Assembly: GCA_049325415.1 (NCBI GenBank) | Contig: JBMOLL010000141.1 | Location: forward strand, 1-27,198 | Source of the DNA: JBMOLL01 sp049325415 | Lineage (GTDB): Bacteria; Bacteroidota; Bacteroidia; Bacteroidales; GCA-2748055 | Direction: 5' to 3' | Length of the DNA stretch: 27,198 nucleotides | In this document: in pieces, positions 21,010 to 27,198 of the stretch | Position numbering within the stretch: position 1 is the stretch's first letter | How the letters are laid out: each line of letters opens with the position of its first letter | Notes under the pieces: generated by a model | Seen by the model: only the letters and a program-made list of their open reading frames with translations | Database searches by the model: none | What the model was told of the DNA's origin: nothing | Position numbers and translations under genes: made by a program

Positions 21010-22590
21010 CTATTCCTCCGATGGCAGGTACTCCCCGCTGTCGTCTTCCTGCAATTCCCTCAGCTGTTTTCCGATCAGTCGCAAGGCCTCCTGTAGCGAT
21101 ACTTCAGGAACAATGGTGTTGTAATCGCCCCAGAAGCCTGGATCATATTCAAATTCTTCTTCGGAAAGGATTGTTCTTGGTCTGACCACTTCTCCGGCTT
21201 TGAACTGAGGGTTCCTCCCGGGGATCATATTGGTAATGGCCAGTTCAATCAGGATCGAATAGTTAGAGCTGATCCATTCCCGCTTCTTTCTCAGCTTGAA
21301 CCTGACCTCTCCGCGGGCCTGGCCAAAATAGTACTTACCATCGCTTTCCCGGTATTCGACATGATAGGTAGCTGAAATGGGCCGGATATGAACGGAGCGG
21401 CTTTTCTTAAGAACAAACATGTTTTGTTCCCTCCCGATCCTCAGCGGATCAAGCTCAAAATCGGCGGCAACGATGGCCAGTGAGTACTGGTCGAGATAGA
21501 TCTTACCCGTATACAGGGTTTCCTGGATATTTTCCTTCTGCCGGAAGCTGATCTCGTAAGCCAGTTTATTGCCGAAAGTCACGATATCGGAGAACTCAAA
21601 GTAATAGCGTTCTTCGAACGAACCCGAGAGGAAATCGGGGAGGTTCTTTACAATATCGAGCTGCAGAGAGGTAGATATGCCCGAGGAGATCTTGATCAGC
21701 ACCGTATCTTCAATACTCACATTGATGATCTTCCTCCCTTTGAAGATCCTCGTCCTGTCGGCACCGGCAAAAGGCGCATAGGGACATTTGGCGATATCGA
21801 GCACAGCCTCTGAGAACAGCATGTATTTGCTGTTTCGCTGAACAGCTTCACGATAGAATCCGGTCATCTGCGAAGGCTGTCCGATATAGTTCTGGCTGAT
21901 CCTTCTCACGGCTTCATGCAGCAGGATCACCGGATCCTGGTAGCGGATGATCACTTCCTGCAGGGAGATGATATCCCTCTCCATGGAAACTTTTATCCGC
22001 TCACCGGGAGGAAGGCTTACCGGCAGATAGACATTTTTATAGCCGATGAAGGAAAAAACAAGTATGGGATCAACGATCTCCGACGGGATCTTCAGGGTAA
22101 AATCGCCCGTAAGATTGGAGATGGTGCCCAGCGGACTCCCGACGAGGGCCACGGTTGCATAGGGCAGGGCTTTGCCCGAACGAAGGTCGCTGACCGATCC
22201 GGTAAGGTAAATTACCGGGGGTAGCGAATCGGCGGGTATGTTGGTGCGGATGACCTCATTTTTCCTGTACAGGACGATATTTCTGTCGATGACACGATAG
22301 CCGAGGCTCGGGTCATTCAGCAGCGAATCCAGGGCTTTGTTGAGCGACAGGTTTTCCACGTGAAAACTGACTTTTTCCCTGGAGGGGATGAGACTGGTGT
22401 TGTAGGTAAAGAAATAGCCGGTCTGCAGCGACATTTCTTCCAGCAACTGCTGAACCTGCTTGTTCCGGGCGGAGATAGAAACTTTTTTTTCCGAAAGCAC
22501 CTCCTGGGCGCTGAGCTGTACCACGGCTGCCAGCAAACAAACCAGCAGAATGTATCGCTGCAATATTCCAGGATGCATTCTGTTGGTCAT
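21010..22590 (-). CDS. STN and CarboxypepD_reg-like domain protein
   Basis: A 526-residue exported protein: signal peptide (about 1-29), an STN domain (about 36-108; VSISARNKQVQQLLEEMSLQ, ending DRNIVLYRK), a CarboxypepD_reg-like domain (about 128-210; LTGSVSDLRSGKALPYATVAL, SNLTGDFTLKIP, FSFIGYK), then about 300 residues shared with the protein at 24304-25596 (MTGFYREAV, RIFKGRK, FWGDYN). In TonB receptors STN domains contact FecR-type anti-sigma factors; here the gene directly follows fecR by 49 bases, but no plug or barrel is present. It most likely works in the periplasm or at the outer membrane as the signal-giving partner of the upstream FecR (inference). ATG 22590 or 22578 may be the start. 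The C-terminal region has no function I can name. Confidence 0.85.
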   Translation of the reverse strand: MTNRMHPGILQRYILLVCLLAAVVQLSAQEVLSEKKVSISARNKQVQQLLEEMSLQTGYFFTYNTSLIPSREKVSFHVENLSLNKALDSLLNDPSLGYRVIDRNIVLYRKNEVIRTNIPADSLPPVIYLTGSVSDLRSGKALPYATVALVGSPLGTISNLTGDFTLKIPSEIVDPILVFSFIGYKNVYLPVSLPPGERIKVSMERDIISLQEVIIRYQDPVILLHEAVRRISQNYIGQPSQMTGFYREAVQRNSKYMLFSEAVLDIAKCPYAPFAGADRTRIFKGRKIINVSIEDTVLIKISSGISTSLQLDIVKNLPDFLSGSFEERYYFEFSDIVTFGNKLAYEISFRQKENIQETLYTGKIYLDQYSLAIVAADFELDPLRIGREQNMFVLKKSRSVHIRPISATYHVEYRESDGKYYFGQARGEVRFKLRKKREWISSNYSILIELAITNMIPGRNPQFKAGEVVRPRTILSEEEFEYDPGFWGDYNTIVPEVSLQEALRLIGKQLRELQEDDSGEYLPSEE

Positions 22591-22639
22591 GAGGGAGGAG
22601 TTTTGTTTAGGCTGTCATTCAGGATCAGTTTGCTGTATG

Positions 22640-23641
22640 TCAGCTTTGTGAAAGATAATAATTTTTTCCGTCTTTTGACAGTTTCAGGCTGAATGCCGCT
22701 GCAATGGTTTCCAGGATGGCATCGATTGTCTGTTCCCGATAAGCCGAAGTGAGCCGCAGCGGGGCTGCTGCCTGTATATCGGAGGTGATGCTTACATGAT
22801 AGGCACTTTCGAGAACTGAAATGACGGAATCCAGGGGTTGGTCGATAAACCTGAATTCGCGTGTTTTCCAGGAAAGATAGTTCAGATTTTCCTGTTCGGT
22901 CATTTCTACTTCACTTCCGTTTGTACGTCCGAATTGTCCGGGAAGAAGGGTCATGCTTTTTTGTCCGGGTTCATTTTCCAGTTGGACCTTACCGGTACGG
23001 ACCAGTACCTCCACCCTTTCTCCAGCTAGGGATTCCTTCACGTTGAAAGAGGTACCCAGCACCGTTATCATGGCATTTCCCGATCTAACCCTGAAGGGAT
23101 TGGAGGGATCCGACATCACTTCGAAGAATGCTTCGCCTCTGAGCTGGATCTGCCGGTTCCGTTCGAATGTTTTCGGATAGACGATCGAAGCGCCTTCATT
23201 GAGATAGACCCGGCTGCCGTCGGGCAGATCGACCGAACTGTTGCCTTCTTCGGAGGTCCTGGTAATGAGCTGGTTCCTTTCGTTCCCCGTCAGATCGACA
23301 AGGTACATGGGGATCCCGATGGCGATAAGCAGGAGGATCACCGCAGCAATCCTGAGCACCAGCGGATTCCTCATAAAGGTTACTTTTCTGGTCCGGGTAA
23401 GCAGACCGTCACCTTCCATTCTCTCCTTCAACACATTCCAGGCCTGTTCCGAATGTCTGAACTTTTCGGAAGGGTCCTTATCAAACCTTTTCCAGGTTTT
23501 GGCCATTTCATTAAATACTTTCTCCATTTCCTGATCCTGTTGAAGTTCTTTCATGAACTTCCGTTCTTCGTTTGGTTTCATCTCTCCGGCGAGATACCGG
23601 GCTGTTGATGACCAGAATATATCTGAATTTTTCATCGTCAT
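22640..23641 (-). CDS. FecR-family anti-sigma factor
   Basis: A 333-residue inner-membrane regulator. The cytoplasmic N-terminus (1-90) would hold the sigma factor; one transmembrane helix follows (about 93-113); the periplasmic part contains the FecR domain (about 128-222; SSVDLPDGSRVYLNEGASI, LRGEAFFEV, FRVRSGNAMITVLGTSFNV) and a DUF4974-type C-terminus (about 262-331; FRFIDQPLDSVISVLESAYHVSI), itself STN-like in fold in known members. It starts four bases after the sigma stop, so the two are one unit; ATG 23635 is an alternative start. Normally the C-terminus receives a signal from an outer-membrane SusC-type receptor; here the next gene encodes an STN protein without a barrel. Confidence 0.93.
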   Translation of the reverse strand: MTMKNSDIFWSSTARYLAGEMKPNEERKFMKELQQDQEMEKVFNEMAKTWKRFDKDPSEKFRHSEQAWNVLKERMEGDGLLTRTRKVTFMRNPLVLRIAAVILLLIAIGIPMYLVDLTGNERNQLITRTSEEGNSSVDLPDGSRVYLNEGASIVYPKTFERNRQIQLRGEAFFEVMSDPSNPFRVRSGNAMITVLGTSFNVKESLAGERVEVLVRTGKVQLENEPGQKSMTLLPGQFGRTNGSEVEMTEQENLNYLSWKTREFRFIDQPLDSVISVLESAYHVSITSDIQAAAPLRLTSAYREQTIDAILETIAAAFSLKLSKDGKNYYLSQS

Positions 23642-23645
23642 CCGC

Positions 23646-24188
23646 TTAACTGGTGAACTGTTCGAGGGAGCCTCTCAGTGCCTTCAGGGCCTTCCCCATA
23701 TTTGCCTCGACGGTTTTAACGGATACCGACAGCTTTCTGGCGATTTCCTTGTACCTCATACCTTCGAACCGGTTCATACTGAAAATCTCCCTGGTTCTTT
23801 CGGGCATTTCCTCCAGCGTTTTCATGATCACCCCGTTGATTTCCTCCAGGTCGTACTGGGAAGCGGGGTCGATCCCGGCCGGGATATTATCGGCCCATGT
23901 CATATTCAGAGAACTTTCCCTTTTCATCTTTCTCAGGTACATCATCGAGTTGTTGAATACAGCCCTGTAGAGATAACTCTGCCAGCTGCTGGTGATCCTG
24001 AACTCACTTCTGTTTTTCCAGATATTATAAAATATGTCCTGGACTATCTCCTCGGCCACTTCGCACTTATGGGTCAGGCTTTCGGCATAACTGCACATTC
24101 CGGGATGGTAACGGTGAAACAGCGCTTCAAAAGCAGCGAGGTCACCTTCCCTCAGCCTCATAAGTGTGTATTGGTCTTTTATATTCAT
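23646..24188 (-). CDS. ECF RNA polymerase sigma factor (FecI/RpoE type)
   Basis: A 180-residue ECF sigma factor with region 2 at about 22-88 (AFEALFHRYHPGMCSYAESL, AEEIVQDIFYNIWKNR, YLYRAVFNNSMMYLRK) and region 4 at about 118-170 (LEEMPERTREIFSMNRFEGMRYKEIARKLSVSVKTVEANMGKAL). It directs RNA polymerase to a small regulon and is held inactive by the FecR protein encoded four bases downstream. The start at ATG 24188 gives a family-typical N-terminus. Upstream, a 13-bp inverted repeat (24211-24274) and a TCAGACAG string shared in part with the upstream region of the paralog at 25596 are possible autoregulatory sites. Confidence 0.95.
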   Translation of the reverse strand: MNIKDQYTLMRLREGDLAAFEALFHRYHPGMCSYAESLTHKCEVAEEIVQDIFYNIWKNRSEFRITSSWQSYLYRAVFNNSMMYLRKMKRESSLNMTWADNIPAGIDPASQYDLEEINGVIMKTLEEMPERTREIFSMNRFEGMRYKEIARKLSVSVKTVEANMGKALKALRGSLEQFTS

Positions 24189-24210
24189 CCTTTTAAGGGT
24201 AGCAGGGTAA

Positions 24211-24274
24211 AAGCACTGTCTGAGTTAAGCTTTTTCCGGGACGGTAAAGTTAAACAATTCTTCAGACAGTGCTT
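24211..24274. repeat. 13-bp inverted repeat upstream of the sigma gene
   Basis: AAGCACTGTCTGA (24211-24223) and TCAGACAGTGCTT (24262-24274) are perfect inverse complements with 38 bases between. On the minus strand the stem ends 22 bases before the sigma start and is followed by TTTTACC, so it may end the upstream paralog's transcript (stop at 24304) or act as an operator or leader hairpin for the sigma gene. The loop is longer than in most intrinsic terminators. Confidence 0.7.
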
Positions 24275-24303
24275 GAGCTTATATAGGGCTATCGCTTACC
24301 GGT

Positions 24304-25596
24304 TTATTCCTGTGTTTTCAGGAATTTTCTGTTGAGCCTCCTGATGGCTGTTTCGATCGACTGGTCGGGTTCAATGACGTTGTACTCACCCCAGAAATCC
24401 TGATCGAAGAAGATATAGACCTTCTCATCGAGTACGTCGGTTCTTTTAAATCTTTCCTTGGTGTCGAACTTGTCCACGCCCTGTTCGGTCCTGTCTGTAA
24501 TCGCGATTTCAGACATGGTGGAGTAGGTGGAGTTAAACAGTTTCTTTTCCCAGTCGACTTTGAATTTAACTTCTGCGCGGGCGTAGCTGAAATACCATTT
24601 TCCATCCTGCATAGTGTATTTCACACGGTACAGGGCTTTTTCGGGGATCACCGACATGCCCAGGGGCTTTTTCCGGATAAACATCCTTGCGGCTTCTTCC
24701 TCATTCTCCACGTTCAGCGCAAATTCTGCTTCTGTAAGGGCAAGGTTGTCCATTTCGATATAGAGTTTACCCTGGTAAAAAGGTGCGGTAACATGAGATT
24801 TCTGGTTGAAACTGATCACATAGTGTAGTTTGTCGTTGATCGAAATGATGTCAATCAGGTTGAAATCGTAAATCGCACGAAAATTGTCACTGAGCAGGAT
24901 GTAGGGATTTTTGATCACATCCAGCAGGATGGTAGTGCTCGGGCCGCCCTGGAGCTTAAAGAGAACTGTGTCCATCTTCTCAACATCAGCGCTTTTACGG
25001 CCTTTGAAAATTCTGATCTGATCTCCCTGCAGGTCGTTTCTGTACGCGGACTTGAAAACATCCACCACGGCTTCTGAAATGGATACATAATTCTTGCCCT
25101 TGGTGACGGTCTCCCGATAAAAACCGGTCATCATCATCGGGTTATCGGGATAATTCTGACCGATCCTGCCGAGCATGATTTCAATAATGTCTCCGGGTTC
25201 TTCAGGACGAATCGTCAGTTCCTTCAGCTGAATGGCACGGGGTGCAAGCTTGATGGTCAGCTTCCTCGAGCCGTTGAAGTCGCTGAGGGCCACCACCTTG
25301 TTTGTATATCCCACATAGGATACCTTCAGGGTTTTTACGTTTGAACCTTCGGCGATTTTAATAGTAAAGTCCCCGTCGATATTGGAGACCGTGGCAACAT
25401 TGCTTCCTTCGGCTTCTATCGTGGCAAAAGGAAGGCTAAGTCCGGTGGCTTCATCCAGGATTTTTCCGAAATAGGAGACATAGTTCAATGTGTCTGCAAC
25501 TTTTTCCTTTGTAAAGTTGTCATTTGCCATTGAAGTGCTGCTGATCAGAATCAGAGCTGCCAGCCAGAACATCGATATTAAACTTGACCTTTTCAT
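24304..25596 (-). CDS. CarboxypepD_reg-like domain protein, STN-less paralog
   Basis: A 430-residue exported protein: signal peptide (about 1-24), CarboxypepD_reg-like beta-sandwich domain (about 40-120; YFGKILDEATGLSLPFATIE, SNIDGDFTIKI, VSYVGYTN), then about 300 residues that align from end to end with the C-terminus of the STN protein at 21010-22590 (MTGFYRETV, SEAVVDVFKSAY, IRIFKGRK, TTILLDVIKN, WYFSYARAEVKFK, FWGEYN). It lacks the STN domain. It sits upstream of the sigma gene with a 115-base gap containing a long inverted repeat, so it may be a separate unit or the first gene of the run. A 9-base direct repeat lies 31 bases before the start. It could be a target of the sigma factor or a second arm of the system; the molecular function is unknown. 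Confidence 0.85.
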   Translation of the reverse strand: MKRSSLISMFWLAALILISSTSMANDNFTKEKVADTLNYVSYFGKILDEATGLSLPFATIEAEGSNVATVSNIDGDFTIKIAEGSNVKTLKVSYVGYTNKVVALSDFNGSRKLTIKLAPRAIQLKELTIRPEEPGDIIEIMLGRIGQNYPDNPMMMTGFYRETVTKGKNYVSISEAVVDVFKSAYRNDLQGDQIRIFKGRKSADVEKMDTVLFKLQGGPSTTILLDVIKNPYILLSDNFRAIYDFNLIDIISINDKLHYVISFNQKSHVTAPFYQGKLYIEMDNLALTEAEFALNVENEEEAARMFIRKKPLGMSVIPEKALYRVKYTMQDGKWYFSYARAEVKFKVDWEKKLFNSTYSTMSEIAITDRTEQGVDKFDTKERFKRTDVLDEKVYIFFDQDFWGEYNVIEPDQSIETAIRRLNRKFLKTQE

Positions 25597-25626
25597 TGTT
25601 TTATTTTTTAATGATGATTGTCTTTA

Positions 25627-25663
25627 CCTATCAGATGCACTTCGCAGAAAACACCCTATCTGA
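25627..25663 (-). repeat. Direct 9-mer repeat upstream of the STN-less paralog
   Basis: On the minus strand TCAGATAGG (25663-25655) is followed after 19 bases by TCTGATAGG (25635-25627), which ends 30 bases before the start codon. A related TCAGACAG lies about 27 bases before the sigma start. It is a candidate ECF promoter or regulator site. The run of T8A7 beyond it (about 25670-25685) may help bend or open the DNA. Confidence 0.45.
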
Positions 25664-25784
25664 ATTTTGATTTTTTTTAAAAAAATATGGCTTTGGTGAT
25701 TCGGGGCTGTTGAGAAGTTCATTTGCAGAATGGAAACCGGGCCATACATTATCTATTAAATTAGCACGTTTGAATACTTGTATT

Positions 25785-26717
25785 ATGAAAAACAACAGGT
25801 GGAATACGGGGGATATGCCTTCCCTTACGGGAAAAAAGGTCATTGTGACCGGGGCTAACAGCGGGCTTGGCTATGAGGCGACCAAAGCCCTGAGTGCCGC
25901 AGGTGCATCGGTAGTCATGGCCTGCCGGAATATTGAAAAGGGGATGCAGGCAAAGAATCGACTGGAGAATGAACTGAACTGGTCGGATCTGACCGTCATG
26001 AAGGTCGACCTGGGGGATCTGTCTTCCGTGAGGGATTTTGCCCAGAGCTATACCGACCGGGAGGAAAGACTGGATATCCTGGTGAACAATGCCGGGCTGA
26101 TGGCCATCCCCTTTATGACCAGCGTGGATGGAATTGAAATGCAGTTTGCTGTGAATCACCTGGGACATTTTGCCCTGACAGGACTTCTATACCCGCTCCT
26201 GATGTCGACACCGGGTGCAAGGGTGGTGAATGTCAGCAGTATGGCTCACAATATGGGACGGCTTGATCTGGACAACCTGGAGAATGAGACCGGATACAGC
26301 AAATGGAAAGCCTACGGACGAAGTAAACTGGCCAATCTGCTTTTTACCCATGAAATGAACCGCAGGCTCGACGGTCAGGATCTGATGGCCCTGTCGGCGC
26401 ACCCCGGCTATGCAGCTACCGAACTGGTTTTTAAGGGCCCTGAACTGGAACAGAAGAAGTGGAAGAACTCCCTGATGGAGCTTGGCAACCGCCTGCTGGG
26501 ACAACCGGCCAGCATGGGAGCCCTGCCAGTACTCTTTGCCGCGACATCACCCGCTGCTGAACGCAGTGCCTATTACGGACCCGGCGGTTTTGCGGGCATG
26601 CGTGGCTACCCGGTAAAAACAAAGCCTGTCGACGGGAAAGTGAATGATGCTGATGCCGAACGGCTCTGGAACCTATCGATGAAACTGTCGGGGATCTACT
26701 GGCTGAACGGCAGATAA
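25785..26717 (+). CDS. Short-chain dehydrogenase/reductase (RDH/WWOX-like)
   Basis: A 310-residue NAD(P)-dependent SDR: cofactor loop TGANSGLG at 22-29, VDLGDLSS at about 74-81, NNAG at 101-104, catalytic Ser in VNVSSMAH (about 151-152), Tyr177 and Lys181 in YGRSK. The sequence between (FAVNHLGHFALTGLL) and the C-terminal extension resemble the retinol-dehydrogenase/WWOX-type SDRs often annotated as oxidoreductases of unknown substrate. It is soluble and cytoplasmic. The frame is open back to 25710, but the family start fits ATG 25785 (MKNNRWNTGDMPSLTGKKVI). It is divergent from the CarboxypepD_reg-like gene and not obviously linked to it in function. A hairpin follows the stop. Confidence 0.9.
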   Translation: MKNNRWNTGDMPSLTGKKVIVTGANSGLGYEATKALSAAGASVVMACRNIEKGMQAKNRLENELNWSDLTVMKVDLGDLSSVRDFAQSYTDREERLDILVNNAGLMAIPFMTSVDGIEMQFAVNHLGHFALTGLLYPLLMSTPGARVVNVSSMAHNMGRLDLDNLENETGYSKWKAYGRSKLANLLFTHEMNRRLDGQDLMALSAHPGYAATELVFKGPELEQKKWKNSLMELGNRLLGQPASMGALPVLFAATSPAAERSAYYGPGGFAGMRGYPVKTKPVDGKVNDADAERLWNLSMKLSGIYWLNGR

Positions 26718-26721
26718 GGGC

Positions 26722-26752
26722 TATTCCGGTTCTTCCCTGCGCTCCCGGAATA
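26722..26752 (+). terminator. Weak terminator-like hairpin after the SDR gene
   Basis: TATTCCGG (26722-26729) pairs with CCGGAATA (26745-26752) over 15 bases. Only CTTT follows, so the U-tract is weak. Confidence 0.4.
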
Positions 26753-26828
26753 CTTTAGGCCTGAAAGAATGCCTATGGCACAGAATTTGCGCCATGTAAG
26801 GATGTTTCTTCACTTAAAGGACGTAAAG

Positions 26829-27198
26829 ATGAAAAGAGTTGTATTTGCAAGTGCACTTTTGCTGGCCATGCTGATGACCGGCTGTGCTCCGGCACTCAGG
26901 GTTTACCACGACCTGGATTCTCAGACCGATTTTTCTGCCTATAAAACCTTTAGCTTCTCCGATTGGACCGACGGTAATAAAAAGACCATCAACCAGATGG
27001 AACTTGGAAGGATACGCGCCGCGGTGCAGAATGAGATGGAAAGCAGAGGCCTGAAATTCGTGGAAAGTGGTGGCGATCTTAAGGTAGCCGTTACGGTATA
27101 TCACCGGGAAGCTGTTTCCGGCAGTTCCTATCCTTATGGCTATTATTACTACTACGGACCCTATAGCGGGGGGAATTACCATTATATAGAGCGGGCCA
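26829..27198 (+). CDS. DUF4136-like lipoprotein, 3' end outside window
   Basis: The frame is open from ATG 26829 to the end of the window (123 codons). It begins with a lipoprotein signal peptide (MKRVVFASALLLAMLMTGC, Cys19) and continues with VYHDLDSQTDFSAYKTFSF, the start pattern of DUF4136 proteins, then ELGRIRAAVQNEMESRGLKF and DLKVAVTVYH. The last residues before the cut are Tyr/Gly-rich (YPYGYYYYYGPY), as in many members of this family. It is probably an envelope lipoprotein of unknown role. TAAAGGA nine bases before the ATG may serve in initiation. The C-terminus is missing. Confidence 0.85.
   Translation, partial: MKRVVFASALLLAMLMTGCAPALRVYHDLDSQTDFSAYKTFSFSDWTDGNKKTINQMELGRIRAAVQNEMESRGLKFVESGGDLKVAVTVYHREAVSGSSYPYGYYYYYGPYSGGNYHYIERA

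Noticed and set aside
21010..22590. TonB-dependent receptor call for the STN protein
   Set aside because: Only STN and CarboxypepD_reg-like domains are present; there is no plug motif, and 526 residues leave no room for a 22-strand barrel.
23553..24335. Plus-strand frame of 260 codons
   Set aside because: It is antisense to the sigma factor and the start of fecR, both strongly supported by family motifs.
26814..27182. Minus-strand frame of 122 codons at the right edge
   Set aside because: The plus strand encodes a lipoprotein with signal peptide and DUF4136-like sequence; the minus frame is its shadow.
1..27198. CRISPR arrays, tRNA/rRNA genes, insertion sequences
   Set aside because: No regularly spaced repeats, tRNA-like cloverleaf, rRNA sequence, transposase or terminal repeats were seen on reading through.

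Overview
The window looks like chromosomal DNA of a Bacteroidota bacterium, most likely a Bacteroidales/Marinilabiliales-type anaerobe or facultative organism. The grounds are family content (FecR with a DUF4974-like C-terminus next to an ECF sigma factor, STN and CarboxypepD_reg-like domains, a SusC-plug-like segment, a DUF6132-type protein, a Bacteroidota-style WYL regulator), several TAnnTTTG-type -7 promoter boxes, and the scarcity of strong Shine-Dalgarno sequences. I see no rRNA, tRNA, CRISPR array, insertion sequence or phage gene.

Layout. 1-3851: three soluble proteins that carry a receiver domain in front of a histidine kinase (two on +, one on -, converging). 4127-5633: a WYL-domain regulator and a small NifX/NifB-like iron-molybdenum cofactor-family protein. 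5767-7185: a polyprenyl-phosphate sugar-1-phosphate transferase that would start cell-surface glycan synthesis. 7233-11431 (-): an M3 metallopeptidase lipoprotein and a GT-C (GT39/ArnT-like) membrane glycosyltransferase.

11579-14079 (-) is a redox and proteostasis block. A Crp/Fnr-type regulator is followed by a DUF6132-like membrane protein, a thioredoxin and a small Fe-S protein. After a terminator come a thioredoxin-fold/glutaredoxin fusion and a groES gene with no groEL beside it. A Crp/Fnr-like palindrome lies near -40 of a predicted promoter for the DUF6132-thioredoxin-ferredoxin genes. 14132-18401 (-): a secreted metallophosphoesterase, a DUF4139 (MuiA-like) protein with an inserted SusC-like plug segment, and a flavodoxin/2x[4Fe-4S] membrane-associated protein. 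18402-19162 holds a doubtful secreted small protein and a convincing 33-residue single-pass membrane protein with its own terminator. 19163-20449 (+): an NhaD/ArsB-superfamily ion transporter.

20500-25596 (-) is the most distinctive region. An ECF sigma factor and FecR-type anti-sigma sit between two paralogous secreted proteins. One has an STN domain plus a CarboxypepD_reg-like domain plus a shared C-terminal region; the other lacks the STN. No TonB-dependent barrel or SusD is present, so the STN protein is the best local candidate for passing a periplasmic signal to FecR. A four-helix membrane protein follows at the end of the run. The upstream regions of the first paralog and of the sigma gene share a TCWGAYAG-like motif, and a 13-bp inverted repeat precedes the sigma gene.

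25785-27198 (+): an SDR oxidoreductase and a truncated DUF4136-like lipoprotein that runs off the window.
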